Source of the DNA: Opimibacter sp041746735
Lineage (GTDB): Bacteria; Bacteroidota; Bacteroidia; Chitinophagales; Saprospiraceae
NCBI GenBank assembly: GCA_041746735.1
Contig: JBGTGP010000029.1
Coordinates: forward strand, 49,404-113,403
Reading direction: 5' to 3'
DNA: 64,000 nt
Under the pieces are notes generated by a model that saw only the letters and a list, made by a program, of their open reading frames with translations, was not told the DNA's origin and did not search any database. Every line of letters starts with the position of its first letter. Position 1 is the stretch's first letter. Below are positions 54,371-63,968 of this stretch, piece after piece. The position numbers were made by a program, and so were the translations under genes.

Positions 54371-54811
54371 ATGTTTACCAAGCTTTTAGTGGCTTTTAGT
54401 CCGCTTTTCATCCTGATGATACCTGGATGTCAACCGGCTGTAGACTTCCCACCGGATTACAAGGGTGACCAACTCCATTTTGGACAGGGTGGGGGGTTTT
54501 CCGGGATTCTCCAGTATTATGTTCTGCTGGATGATGGCAGACTCTTTCAAAAGGGGTTCCGGGATAGTGTTTTTGCAAAATCAGACACCTGGGAAAAACC
54601 TTTTGTCCGACAGATTTTCAAGTCATATTCCATGCTTGAGCTCGAGCATATCCGACACTACGAACCTGGTGACTTATACTACTTCATAGAATATCGCACC
54701 CGCCGAAAACCACCACACCGGATTGCCTGGGGTCGTCCGGGACATCAACCCGATGAAAAGATCGTGGCCTTCTATAATCTGCTTTTCAAATCAACCAAAT
54801 CCAAATCATGA
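54371..54811 (+). CDS. Lipoprotein of unknown function
   Basis: 146 residues. The lipoprotein signal ends LMIPGC, giving an acylated Cys near residue 20. The rest is a compact domain with GFSGILQYYVLLDDGRLF near the start and a basic helix-strand end; no family is recognised. Its stop overlaps the start of the M4 protease gene by 4 bp (ATGA), so expression is coupled. Confidence 0.75.
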   Translation: MFTKLLVAFSPLFILMIPGCQPAVDFPPDYKGDQLHFGQGGGFSGILQYYVLLDDGRLFQKGFRDSVFAKSDTWEKPFVRQIFKSYSMLELEHIRHYEPGDLYYFIEYRTRRKPPHRIAWGRPGHQPDEKIVAFYNLLFKSTKSKS

Positions 54812-57800
54812 GAACCATCTCCGTCCTGTTCTTCCACCTGATATTCTTGTCAGGGCTGATCGCCCAAACCCCAATGAAACAAATTGCGGATCATCCTTAT
54901 GTTGAGCCTCAACTGCTTTCTATTCGCGAGGGCATCCTGTCCTCAGGGCATTTGACCCGCACGGGGAAGGCCTCCTTCAGTCAGCCTTTACCCTCCATTC
55001 GGATGCAGCATGAAGCAATTAAATCTTTTACTATATCGCGTTCCGGTAGCTTCTGGATCGACCTGCATGCCAATGATCTTTGGTCTCAGCGCAGTTCCTT
55101 GCAAGATGTCCTGGCAACCTTAATTCCAGGTGGTCGATCGGTACATGCCCGGGAGCTGAATTGGAAACAATTGGATGAACAAATGGACGACATCGGTATG
55201 ACCCATATTCGTGTCCATCAGACATTCGCTGGTCATCCGATACACCGGCAGGACATGGTGCTCCATATTAAGAACGGTTCCATCCGTGATCTCAATGGAT
55301 TTGCATGGACAGGTAAAGTTCCTTCAAAGATTCCAACACCATTGTCATCCATTGAGGCACTCGAAGCTGCAAAGGCCCACCTGTCTTCAAGCGGAGTCAA
55401 GTTCCAACCCAAACCATCATTTGATGGCATCACGCATCCAGACGATGAGGCACGTCTGGTGTGGTACCCCATACAGGGTTCACTGGTGTTAACGTATGAA
55501 GTGAGTATCCATCCCAATATGATGGACCACTGGAAGTTATTTGTCGATGCCACGACCCTTGAAATCGTAGAGGCGTATTCACAATTGTGCAATCTGGCGC
55601 CGCTGCATTTGTATGATATGACCCGGCATACCTCTTGTGGACACCATCACCCTTTGGAGATGGCTCTGTCTGAACCGGACGGATCTGCATCACCTTTGGC
55701 AGATGGCGCTACGGTCATCAATGATCAGGATTTGTTTGGCATCAATCGGCCGGTAAATGCCTACCAGGTAGGAACCACCTACTATATGATAGATGCCAGT
55801 CGTAGCGGGATGTTCATGAGCAACCAGTCCGTCATGCCCAATGATCCGGTAGGCGTGATCTGGACGATTGACGGACAAAACGGATCACCTTCACTTCCCA
55901 ATTTTGAATTAATTCATGTAGCGAATACGAACAACAACTGGAAGAATCTTGAGGTCAGTGCTCATTATAATGGAGGAGAAGCCTACCAGTATTTTCTACA
56001 AACCTTTAACCGGAAATCGATCAACGGCAACGGCGGCAATATCATCTCTATCATTAATGTGGCTGATGATAATGGCAACAGCATGGATAATGCTTTCTGG
56101 AATGGTACCGCTATGTTTTATGGTAACGGAGACGTAGCGTTTAATGCTCCGTTGGCCAAAGCACTCGATGTAGCGGGGCATGAGATGTCACATGGAGTCA
56201 TTCAGAACACAGCCAATCTCGAGTATGTCGGGCAATCCGGCGCTCTCAATGAATCATATGCAGATGTGTTTGGCGCCATGATCGATCGGGATGACTGGAA
56301 AATGGGGGAAGATGTTACCAACCCGGCTATATTTCCGACTGGTGCGCTGCGTGACCTTTCCAATCCCAATAATGGGGGTACACAACTGGGCGATCCCGGA
56401 TGGCAACCGAAACACATGTCAGAGTATCAGAATTTACCCAATACCCCTGAAGGGGATAATGGAGGTGTACATATCAACAGTGGGATCCCAAACCGGGCAT
56501 TTTACCTACTCGCGACATCGGTTGGAAAAGATAAAGCCGAGCAGATTTACTACAGAGCTTTGACGACATACCTGGTAAAGTCTTCTCAGTTTATTGATAT
56601 GCGTATCGCGGCGGAAAAAGCAGCCACGGATCGCCATGGAGCCGGTAGTCCGGAAGTCATGGCCGTCCGCAATGCATTTGACGCTGTCGGCATCGGAGCA
56701 GGACAAGGGGGCAGCTATGAGGAGGATATTGAAGTTAATGATGGTACTGATTTTATCCTCGCCACCGATGTCAATGATTCCGACCTCTACTGGGTGCCTC
56801 CTTCCAATCCCTCTCAGTTTGTCAAAATGAATGTACCTGCTCCCATAAGTCGTCCCAGTTTTACAGATGACGGACTAGCCTGCGTCTATGTGGACAACCA
56901 ACAAAACATGATCCTGATCAATTTTAATTTCAATCCCGGATTCACTTATCAGGCTGAATATCTGGAGAATAACCCACAAGGCATTTGGCGTAATGTCGTG
57001 GTCTCCAAGGACGGCTCCAAGATTGCATATACTACAGCGAATCTGCGAAACGAGATTTCCGTATTTGATTTCAACAGCAGTACCAATTTTGTGCATACAC
57101 TGTATAATCCAACTTCGGCTCCCGGAGGTTTGACTACCGGCGATGTGTTGTATCCGGATGCTATGGAATGGGATTATTCCGGTGAATATCTGATGTATGA
57201 TGCCCTCAACCGTCTTGCCACTACTTTTGGGAATGGTATTGACTATTGGGATATCTCATTTTTACGGGCATGGAGCCATTCACCAAATGGCCATGGCTCA
57301 GGCCAGATCGGAAAACTTTTTTCTACCCTCCCGGAAAGCATCAGTGTAGGGAACCCGTCTTTTGCCAAAAACTCACCCTATATCATCGTGTTTGATTTCC
57401 TGGAAGGGTATTATGATGTCTTTGGCCAATGGCAAACCGAATACCGTATCAAAGCGGCTAACATCGAAGCAGGACAAGTGAACGACATCTATCTGAATAC
57501 CACCATAGGATATCCCAGTTATTCCAGACTGGATGATAAGATCCTTTTTACCTACGACAATTTTGGCAGCCTGCTTCTGGCCACCATCAATCTGCAGCCA
57601 TCGAATAAAACTCTACCTGTGCCTGGAACAGATGTGATCCTGATCACCGGTGCGCAGAAAGGCGTCTGGTACACCGTCGGCAACAGGATCTTTACATCCA
57701 CAAATGAAGCGCCCGGAAGCATGAGTTCACTGAAAGTCTGGCCACAGCCTGCAAGTGATATCCTCAATATTATGGCCATAGAACAAATGGAATTTATTTC

Positions 57801-57957
57801 GTACGAAGTGTTTGATATGACGGGGAGGAAGGTCCTCCAGGATCAAATGTCCGATACGCATCAGATACGAATTTCGGACCTCTACCCCGGGCCATACATG
57901 TTGCGCCTTTGGAGTCAGCAGGGACAGTATTTTGTGACGAAATTTGTCCGCCAATAA
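54808..57957 (+). CDS. M4 family metalloprotease with T9SS tail
   Basis: 1049 residues. After a signal peptide come an FTP/PepSY-type propeptide (about 30-260) and the thermolysin domain with HEMSH (H458, E459, H462), third zinc ligand E482 in NESYAD, and a His in GGVHINSG as transition-state residue. From about 640 to 960 there is a beta-propeller-like region with SKDGSKIAYT blades, then a T9SS type A domain (VWPQPASDILNI to KFVRQ). It should be secreted, matured by propeptide removal and act on proteins outside the cell. The following GT9 gene begins immediately after its stop. Confidence 0.93.
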   Translation: MRTISVLFFHLIFLSGLIAQTPMKQIADHPYVEPQLLSIREGILSSGHLTRTGKASFSQPLPSIRMQHEAIKSFTISRSGSFWIDLHANDLWSQRSSLQDVLATLIPGGRSVHARELNWKQLDEQMDDIGMTHIRVHQTFAGHPIHRQDMVLHIKNGSIRDLNGFAWTGKVPSKIPTPLSSIEALEAAKAHLSSSGVKFQPKPSFDGITHPDDEARLVWYPIQGSLVLTYEVSIHPNMMDHWKLFVDATTLEIVEAYSQLCNLAPLHLYDMTRHTSCGHHHPLEMALSEPDGSASPLADGATVINDQDLFGINRPVNAYQVGTTYYMIDASRSGMFMSNQSVMPNDPVGVIWTIDGQNGSPSLPNFELIHVANTNNNWKNLEVSAHYNGGEAYQYFLQTFNRKSINGNGGNIISIINVADDNGNSMDNAFWNGTAMFYGNGDVAFNAPLAKALDVAGHEMSHGVIQNTANLEYVGQSGALNESYADVFGAMIDRDDWKMGEDVTNPAIFPTGALRDLSNPNNGGTQLGDPGWQPKHMSEYQNLPNTPEGDNGGVHINSGIPNRAFYLLATSVGKDKAEQIYYRALTTYLVKSSQFIDMRIAAEKAATDRHGAGSPEVMAVRNAFDAVGIGAGQGGSYEEDIEVNDGTDFILATDVNDSDLYWVPPSNPSQFVKMNVPAPISRPSFTDDGLACVYVDNQQNMILINFNFNPGFTYQAEYLENNPQGIWRNVVVSKDGSKIAYTTANLRNEISVFDFNSSTNFVHTLYNPTSAPGGLTTGDVLYPDAMEWDYSGEYLMYDALNRLATTFGNGIDYWDISFLRAWSHSPNGHGSGQIGKLFSTLPESISVGNPSFAKNSPYIIVFDFLEGYYDVFGQWQTEYRIKAANIEAGQVNDIYLNTTIGYPSYSRLDDKILFTYDNFGSLLLATINLQPSNKTLPVPGTDVILITGAQKGVWYTVGNRIFTSTNEAPGSMSSLKVWPQPASDILNIMAIEQMEFISYEVFDMTGRKVLQDQMSDTHQIRISDLYPGPYMLRLWSQQGQYFVTKFVRQ

Positions 57958-58965
57958 GTGTCCACTCCGCTCAAAGTTTTGGTCATACGGTTCAGTTCCA
58001 TAGGTGATATCGTACTCACCACCCCGGTGGTCCGTGCATTGAAATTACAATTGGGTGCAGAAGTTCATTTTCTGACAAAGAAAACCTTTTCCCCTATACT
58101 GGAATCAAATCCATACATCACGCGTGTTATCCACCTGCAGAATGATTTTAGCACCACTATTCGGGAACTGAAGACCGAGAGGTATGATCATGTAATAGAT
58201 TTACACCACAATCTAAGATCGCAACGGATCAAATGGTCTCTGGGGAGACCTTCGACCGCTTTTTATAAACTTAATTTTGAAAAATGGTTGCGAGTACACC
58301 TGCGCATCAATAGGTTGCCGGATATCCACATTGTCGACCGCTATATCGCAACAGCCCTTAAGTTGGGTGTCATCAATGATGAAGCAGGTTTAGATTTTTT
58401 TATTGCGGAGCATAAAAAGTTGGACACAATGGTGAGATGGAATTTGCAGCCTCAATCGTATGTGGCTCTTGTGACGGGCGCAGCTCACCTGACGAAATGT
58501 CTCACACCGGATCAGCTGGCTTCGCTTTGCCGCGAATTACAGATGCCTGTAGTTCTGATCGGTGGCACGGATGAAAAGGAAAAGGGAGATCAGATCAAAG
58601 GAACACTGCCAGATGCTATCATCGTGAATGCATGCGGACAATTGGATATTCTTCAATCGGCATCTGTCGTAGAACAGGCAGCCGTGACGATTACCCATGA
58701 TACTGGAATGATGCATATAACAGCAGCCCTGAAAAAACCGCAGATTGTGATATGGGGCAATACCATACCTGAGTTTGGTATGTATCCCTATTACGGACAT
58801 CATGATGTGCCCTGGGTCAGTTTTGAGCAGAAGGATTTAAAATGCAGACCCTGTAGTAAGATCGGGTATTCAGCCTGCCCCAAAGGACACTTTAAATGTA
58901 TCCTCGATCATAGTATACTTCAAATTACTGCAGCAGCACATAGTCTGATACCATCGAAAAATTAA
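57958..58965 (+). CDS. Glycosyltransferase family 9 protein (heptosyltransferase-like)
   Basis: 335 residues starting at GTG 57958 directly behind the protease stop. The N-terminus VLVIRFSSIGDIVLTTPVVR, the middle VTGAAHLTKC with PVVLIGGTDE, and THDTGMMHITAALKKPQIVIWG are the GT9 signatures for ADP-heptose or related donors. It should add a sugar to the core of LPS or a related glycolipid at the cytoplasmic face. The Cys-rich end (CRPCSKIGYSACPKG) is common in the family. Donor sugar uncertain. Confidence 0.93.
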   Translation: MSTPLKVLVIRFSSIGDIVLTTPVVRALKLQLGAEVHFLTKKTFSPILESNPYITRVIHLQNDFSTTIRELKTERYDHVIDLHHNLRSQRIKWSLGRPSTAFYKLNFEKWLRVHLRINRLPDIHIVDRYIATALKLGVINDEAGLDFFIAEHKKLDTMVRWNLQPQSYVALVTGAAHLTKCLTPDQLASLCRELQMPVVLIGGTDEKEKGDQIKGTLPDAIIVNACGQLDILQSASVVEQAAVTITHDTGMMHITAALKKPQIVIWGNTIPEFGMYPYYGHHDVPWVSFEQKDLKCRPCSKIGYSACPKGHFKCILDHSILQITAAAHSLIPSKN

Positions 58966-59027
58966 TACATGCAGCAAGGCGCGAAATGCAATACCCTTAA
59001 GCGTGCCATCCAAACTTTAGCTAAGGA

Positions 59028-60776
59028 TTACTTTCCTTTGAGTTTCACACTTTGCTTTAGATGCACCTCAGCTTTGTCAGACTCACCAATATCCCTGTAC
59101 AAATTACTTTGGTCATAGTGAAGCGTTCCGTAATAGGAAGCCAGTTCCTTTTCTTGTAGGGTCTTAAGCTCGGAAGGGGAAGAAATGTCTGCGAATCGTT
59201 TTGGCATGGTGTGTAGCAGCGATTCGATTAATGGAATACAACCCCGGATGTCACGCTGAGCAGTACGTTCTTCCAATAATGGCAGATAGTGCAACTGAAA
59301 ATACGTGGAGACGTCGCCTTTATTAAATAAAACCGGAATATGGGGTGCAGGGCGGCTAACAAAAATCCAGGACAGTAGAGTAAGAATGAGGGTGATTATA
59401 GATCTTTTGAGGTGTTGAGTTTCAGAAATTCGTTGGATGGCATAACCACCATATATGGCCAATAGCCCCACCATCGGAACCCTGAATCTCGACAATACAT
59501 AAAAAATCACCAAAATGGAGACCTGGCTCAGAAGCGCAATATGAAGTGGAAATGCAGATTTTCTGCGCAGACTTAAAAGGAACCCACTGACGCCCATCGA
59601 TGCTATCATCGCAAAAGGAATAAAAGTTATTTTCAGGGAGGTGCTCATCGCTTGGGCAAGATAATAGTTGATATTGTTGGGAATTTCATACCAATGAAAA
59701 ACAGCTCCCAGTTTTTTAAATTGTAAAGCGACCCAATGCCAGAGTGATTTGTGTAATCCCATGGTTTCCCATGCAGCCGGAATCATTTTTCCGTCAGCCC
59801 GGTTCATAATTTTACCGGCTTCCAGAAAATAAGCAAAACCATGTTCCGGCTTGTATCCGGGAAAATTTGAAAGCACATAGGTAATTGGCCCTACACTGGA
59901 AACGGAGAACAGCGGCGATTCTGTTAAATGGTTTCGTAATGCAAGTGGAGCCAGGATCAATGCGAAAGGAAGCGCCAATTGCCATACCCGTTTTATTTCA
60001 CTTCGTTGGTGATAAAGCCAGTGCAAAACGAGAGGAATCCAAAGTAAGAGTAGTGAAGACATAAAGACATATCCCACTCCACCCAGAAGGCCCATGAGCC
60101 AGAGACGATTTTTGCCAGCCATCATGTGGCTATGGACCACCAGCAGAGCTAACATCAGCGTTGTAGAAAAGCTCGTTCTCAATAACGTGACATCATAAAG
60201 CAGGTGGGGCCCATACAGGCTAAAGAGCAATCCGCCCAGTATGCCGGCCATAGCACCAAAATAATGTCGCCCCAACCACATCATCATCCAGATGCTAAAC
60301 ATGCTGGCCAGCATCTGGAGGAGATAGGTGATCCATCGTCCATGAGGACCAGTCATTTTGGCCATTCCTATAATCAACGGGTATAAGGGCTCCTGATGAT
60401 ATTGTGTGCCCCCATACCAGGTATTCCATTTTTCTTTGGCTTGTTGATCATCTTGTATGCCTAATCCACGGGCAATGCTTTGGTGCCAGCTATGGTAAGG
60501 ATGCCATATCGTATCCGTCAGGATATCACCTTGGGCGATTCGATCGCCCCACTGATCAAAAAAATGCATATCCAGTTCTGATTGCCGGTGAAGCTGGTTA
60601 AAAGGCATCTGCGGGAGTTCAAGCAATAAGCTTATCCGCAAAAGCCCGGCGACAATCAGAATGGCAAGGGCCAATTTGGAAAAATACGTATCAAACCACT
60701 CTGTCAGAATGGATTTTTGTATTAAGGTTTTGGTATGCAGGGGACGAGGAGAGGTTGGTTTTTTACCTTTTGTCAT
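59028..60776 (-). CDS. Membrane glycosyltransferase-like protein (GT-C type)
   Basis: About 582 residues from ATG 60776 (an ATG at 60782 is also open). About 11 membrane helices; the first extracellular loop includes QSELDMHFFDQWG, with acidic residues in the place of the GT-C motif, and TQYHQEPLYPLIIGM as in PMT-like proteins. The C-terminal about 110 residues look like a TPR-containing soluble domain. It should transfer sugars from a polyprenol donor to lipid or protein. The start overlaps the amidohydrolase stop in ATGA, so the two are coupled. Confidence 0.8.
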   Translation of the reverse strand: MTKGKKPTSPRPLHTKTLIQKSILTEWFDTYFSKLALAILIVAGLLRISLLLELPQMPFNQLHRQSELDMHFFDQWGDRIAQGDILTDTIWHPYHSWHQSIARGLGIQDDQQAKEKWNTWYGGTQYHQEPLYPLIIGMAKMTGPHGRWITYLLQMLASMFSIWMMMWLGRHYFGAMAGILGGLLFSLYGPHLLYDVTLLRTSFSTTLMLALLVVHSHMMAGKNRLWLMGLLGGVGYVFMSSLLLLWIPLVLHWLYHQRSEIKRVWQLALPFALILAPLALRNHLTESPLFSVSSVGPITYVLSNFPGYKPEHGFAYFLEAGKIMNRADGKMIPAAWETMGLHKSLWHWVALQFKKLGAVFHWYEIPNNINYYLAQAMSTSLKITFIPFAMIASMGVSGFLLSLRRKSAFPLHIALLSQVSILVIFYVLSRFRVPMVGLLAIYGGYAIQRISETQHLKRSIITLILTLLSWIFVSRPAPHIPVLFNKGDVSTYFQLHYLPLLEERTAQRDIRGCIPLIESLLHTMPKRFADISSPSELKTLQEKELASYYGTLHYDQSNLYRDIGESDKAEVHLKQSVKLKGK

Positions 60777-62521
60777 TGCCATGGAGTGGATTCGAATTTG
60801 ATCTGGCCTCCCACAACCGTCATCAGGACTCGAGTAGAGGGAATGCTATCCTCTGGACATTGGAGGAGATTCTGAGTTAACAAGACTATATCCGCCCATT
60901 TGCCTGCCTCCAGACTTCCTTTGATGTCTTCCTCAAATGCAGCGTATGCATTGCCAAGCGTATAGGAATACAACGCCTCTACCCGGGTCATGGCTTGCTC
61001 GTTAAAGAACACCAGGTCATTGTCGAGTCGCTTTCGGGTGACGGAGGCATAAATGTTGGGGATCGGATCTAGCCGTTCGACAGGTGCATCAGTGCCGTTG
61101 GCGATGATGACACCCTGATCCAGAAGACTACGCCATGCATAGGCACCGGTTCTGGCGCGTTCTTCTCCAAGACGCTTGACCACAAAGGGTGCATCAGAAG
61201 TGCAGTGAATTCCCTGCATGGAAGCAATGATCCCCAAAGGCTTGAATCTAACTATATCATCGGGGTGAAGGTGTTGTGCATGTTCGACTCTCCAGCGCCT
61301 TTGCGCACCATCTTGCCTGGACGAAAGCACACCTTCAAAAATATCCAGGGTGACCCGGTTGGCCCGGTCACCTATGGCATGAACACACAGTTGCATATCA
61401 TGCGCAATGGCCAGATCTGCAATGGATTTGACATCATATATCGTTGTCGTATTCTGGCCTGTAAATCCAGGCTTATCACTATAGGGCTGAAGCAACCAGG
61501 CACCAAAGGAACCAAGTGCACCGTCGAGTTCGGATTTGATAGCCCTGCAGGTAAAATAATCTTGTCCTGATCGAATAATCGGGAAGCGCTGAAGTTGGTC
61601 TTTGAGCTGATCATACGGATGTCTTACCATCACCCACAGCCGTACATCCAGACTGTCACTTTTGGCTAAGCCATCATAGCGTTCAATTTCTTCGAACGTT
61701 GAACCTGCATCCTGGAATGATGTGATACCCATTTGAAGGCAATGCGCCTGCGCTTTAGCAATGGCCTGGTACCATTCCTTTCTTCTTTCTTGTTGTGAAA
61801 GTCCGTCTTGATAGGCTCTGTATTCATCCCGGATCAATCGCATGGCATTTTCTTCAAATACACCTATGACGTGGCCATTTGCATCTTTTACGATATGTCC
61901 GCCTGGAGGATCTGTTGTCTCCGGGGTGATTCCAGCCAGCCGCATAGCAGCTGCATTCGCAAACAGCGCATGACCACTGGCATGAGCCAACATGACGGGA
62001 TTATCAGGGGATACCCGACTGAGCAGGTCATGATAGGGATAGCCATTCACTTTCCGGTCCAATGTCGCGCTCCATTTTTCCTGGTGCCAGCCACGACCTA
62101 TGATCCAATCGCCCGGAGTTGCCTGCCTGACTCGTGCAGCTACGCTATCGACGATGTCTTGCCAGCTTCGGGTATCCATCAGGTCAAATTGAATGAGGTT
62201 GTAGCCTACGCCACTAAAATGCCCGTGTCCCTCAATAAATCCCGGCATCAAAAAGGCCCCCTGACAATTTTTTTGAAGGACGGTTTCATGTACATATTTA
62301 TCAAGTAGGGTCTTCGATGGTCCAACTTCCAGAATTCGTCCAGCCTGAATGACAACAGCCCCGTCGTCAACCGGATCTCCGTTGACAGGATATACATAGG
62401 CATTATACAAGATGAGATCCGCAACCAGACCAGTAGCTTCTTTGTTTGGGGCACAACCGGAGGACAGAAAGAGTATAACGGGGATGATGATGTAAATGAG
62501 CCGGGTACAAAGTTTTCGCAT
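60773..62521 (-). CDS. YtcJ-like amidohydrolase, lipoprotein
   Basis: About 582 residues from ATG 62521, with a lipobox LSSGC. The amidohydrolase domain has the metal motif EGHGHFSG, then GRGWHQEKW, a later HAIGDRANR and HAQHLHP, and NGTDAPVE with the final metal Asp. This group (amidohydrolase_3, YtcJ) removes acyl or formyl groups from small amides or hydrolyses cyclic amides; the substrate is open. Being lipid-anchored it should act in the periplasm or outer membrane. It is divergent from the polyprenyl synthase gene. Confidence 0.9.
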   Translation of the reverse strand: MRKLCTRLIYIIIPVILFLSSGCAPNKEATGLVADLILYNAYVYPVNGDPVDDGAVVIQAGRILEVGPSKTLLDKYVHETVLQKNCQGAFLMPGFIEGHGHFSGVGYNLIQFDLMDTRSWQDIVDSVAARVRQATPGDWIIGRGWHQEKWSATLDRKVNGYPYHDLLSRVSPDNPVMLAHASGHALFANAAAMRLAGITPETTDPPGGHIVKDANGHVIGVFEENAMRLIRDEYRAYQDGLSQQERRKEWYQAIAKAQAHCLQMGITSFQDAGSTFEEIERYDGLAKSDSLDVRLWVMVRHPYDQLKDQLQRFPIIRSGQDYFTCRAIKSELDGALGSFGAWLLQPYSDKPGFTGQNTTTIYDVKSIADLAIAHDMQLCVHAIGDRANRVTLDIFEGVLSSRQDGAQRRWRVEHAQHLHPDDIVRFKPLGIIASMQGIHCTSDAPFVVKRLGEERARTGAYAWRSLLDQGVIIANGTDAPVERLDPIPNIYASVTRKRLDNDLVFFNEQAMTRVEALYSYTLGNAYAAFEEDIKGSLEAGKWADIVLLTQNLLQCPEDSIPSTRVLMTVVGGQIKFESTPWQ

Positions 62522-62634
62522 CTTTACTTCCATGGATTTTCGAATTGAGATTCAGACAGCTTAACGTACTTCGATAGGATGACCATATTAACACCGCCTT
62601 CCGGAATGAGCCTAAATATAAAGACCATTTTTCT

Positions 62635-63609
62635 ATGAGTCAGCAAGATTACACATCGTTGACCTCCAGGTTTGAAACTTACCTCTCGGCGCATCAACCG
62701 TATGGCGTGCCGGATACTCTGTATGAACCTATCCGGTATATCAATGACCTGGGAGGTAAACGTATCCGTCCGGTGTTGTTGCTCATGGCGTATAACCTAT
62801 GGCATGAGGATGTGACGCCCGCTCTACCGGCAGCGCTGGCGGTAGAGTATTTTCATAATTTCAGCCTGATGCATGATGACATCATGGATGAAGCACCGCT
62901 CCGCAGAGGTAAGCCCACGGTGCATATAGCATACGGCCGCAACAGTGCGATTTTGAGTGGCGATGCACTGCTGATCCGATGCTTTGATGTGTTGCTCGAA
63001 GCTGGCCGGCATCGGGGCATAAGCGCTGACTTGTGTTCATGCATGTGCAAAGCATCGCTTGAGATTTGTGAAGGCCAACAGATGGATATGGATTTTGAAA
63101 AACGGGAGGCGCCTACCGAAAGTGAATATCTGGAGATGATCCGGAAGAAGACGGCTTGTCTTATCGGCGTCAGTCTTCAATTGGGAGCCATGTTGGCCGG
63201 AGCGTCCCAGACAGAGGTTTCGGCGCTATATCGATTTGGCGAGCAGTTGGGATTAGGCTTTCAGATACAGGATGATTATCTGGACATATATGGGGATGCG
63301 GCGCGAACAGGAAAACAGCAGGGTGGGGATATCCTGCAAGGGAAAAAGAACTTCCCATTTGTACATACCTACAATACCATCTCACCTTCCGACCGGATAC
63401 AATTTTTGAATGACTGTGTACTGGCATGCCATCAGGCAGATATCAAGCCCGTCATACGGTGGTATGAGCAGGTTGATATGGCGCATTATATGCTGGATAT
63501 CCAATCAAGGTTTTTAGCTTCGAGTATGGAAGAACTGGATCAATTGAGCGATAGCGATTCATCCCGGTTGCAAGATCTGGCTATTCGGTTGATGGTCAGG
63601 GATCATTGA
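62635..63609 (+). CDS. Polyprenyl diphosphate synthase
   Basis: 324 residues. The first Asp-rich motif is DDIMD (D81, D82, D85) in MHDDIMDEAPLRRGKPT, the second is DDYLD (D213, D214, D217) in QIQDDYLDIYGD, and GGKRIRPVL lies before them. The enzyme adds isopentenyl diphosphate units to an allylic primer, giving farnesyl, geranylgeranyl or longer chains for quinones or carotenoids. Residues before the first motif (FHNFSLM) do not settle chain length. Start ATG 62635 is the first in frame. No other isoprenoid gene is near. Confidence 0.95.
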   Translation: MSQQDYTSLTSRFETYLSAHQPYGVPDTLYEPIRYINDLGGKRIRPVLLLMAYNLWHEDVTPALPAALAVEYFHNFSLMHDDIMDEAPLRRGKPTVHIAYGRNSAILSGDALLIRCFDVLLEAGRHRGISADLCSCMCKASLEICEGQQMDMDFEKREAPTESEYLEMIRKKTACLIGVSLQLGAMLAGASQTEVSALYRFGEQLGLGFQIQDDYLDIYGDAARTGKQQGGDILQGKKNFPFVHTYNTISPSDRIQFLNDCVLACHQADIKPVIRWYEQVDMAHYMLDIQSRFLASSMEELDQLSDSDSSRLQDLAIRLMVRDH

Positions 63610-63622
63610 TCACCCTCCAACC

Positions 63623-63860
63623 CATAAGCCTGAAGGGCATACCCGTGATTGTGTACGGTCGGGTCGCGATCCGCCCCTACATATTCACCACTGATCCCAC
63701 ATAAGCCTGAAGGACATACCCGTGATTGTGTACGGTCGGGTCGCGACCCGACCGTACAAAGTCACCACTGATTCCACATAAGCCTGAAGGGCTTACCCAT
63801 CTATAACCCCGGGTCGCAACCCGGGGTCCGAGGCACACCCCCCACCTCCGACCCTGAAAG
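63623..63860. repeat. Palindromic 77-bp tandem repeats
   Basis: CATAAGCCTGAAGG occurs at 63623, 63700 and 63777, period 77. The second unit holds a 30-nt perfect palindrome at 63729-63758 (arms TGTACGGTCGGGTCG and its complement, no loop). The first unit carries a degraded copy, the third instead has CCCCGGGT/ACCCGGGG with loop CGCA (63807-63826). GACCCT/AGGGTC follows near 63850. It is a second interspersed repeat family, different from the one at 35-37 kb. Confidence 0.8.
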
Positions 63861-63968
63861 GGTCGCCCAAGATCCCGTACCAGGAACACCGGCCGTATCC
63901 ATTAACTCAAATCTGTTGACAACATCATCATCAAGCATAGTCAATACTACACACTAAACTCCTAAACA

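Noticed and set aside
63677..63889. 70-aa open frame at the right end
   Set aside because: It runs through the 77-bp palindromic repeats and has no family features.
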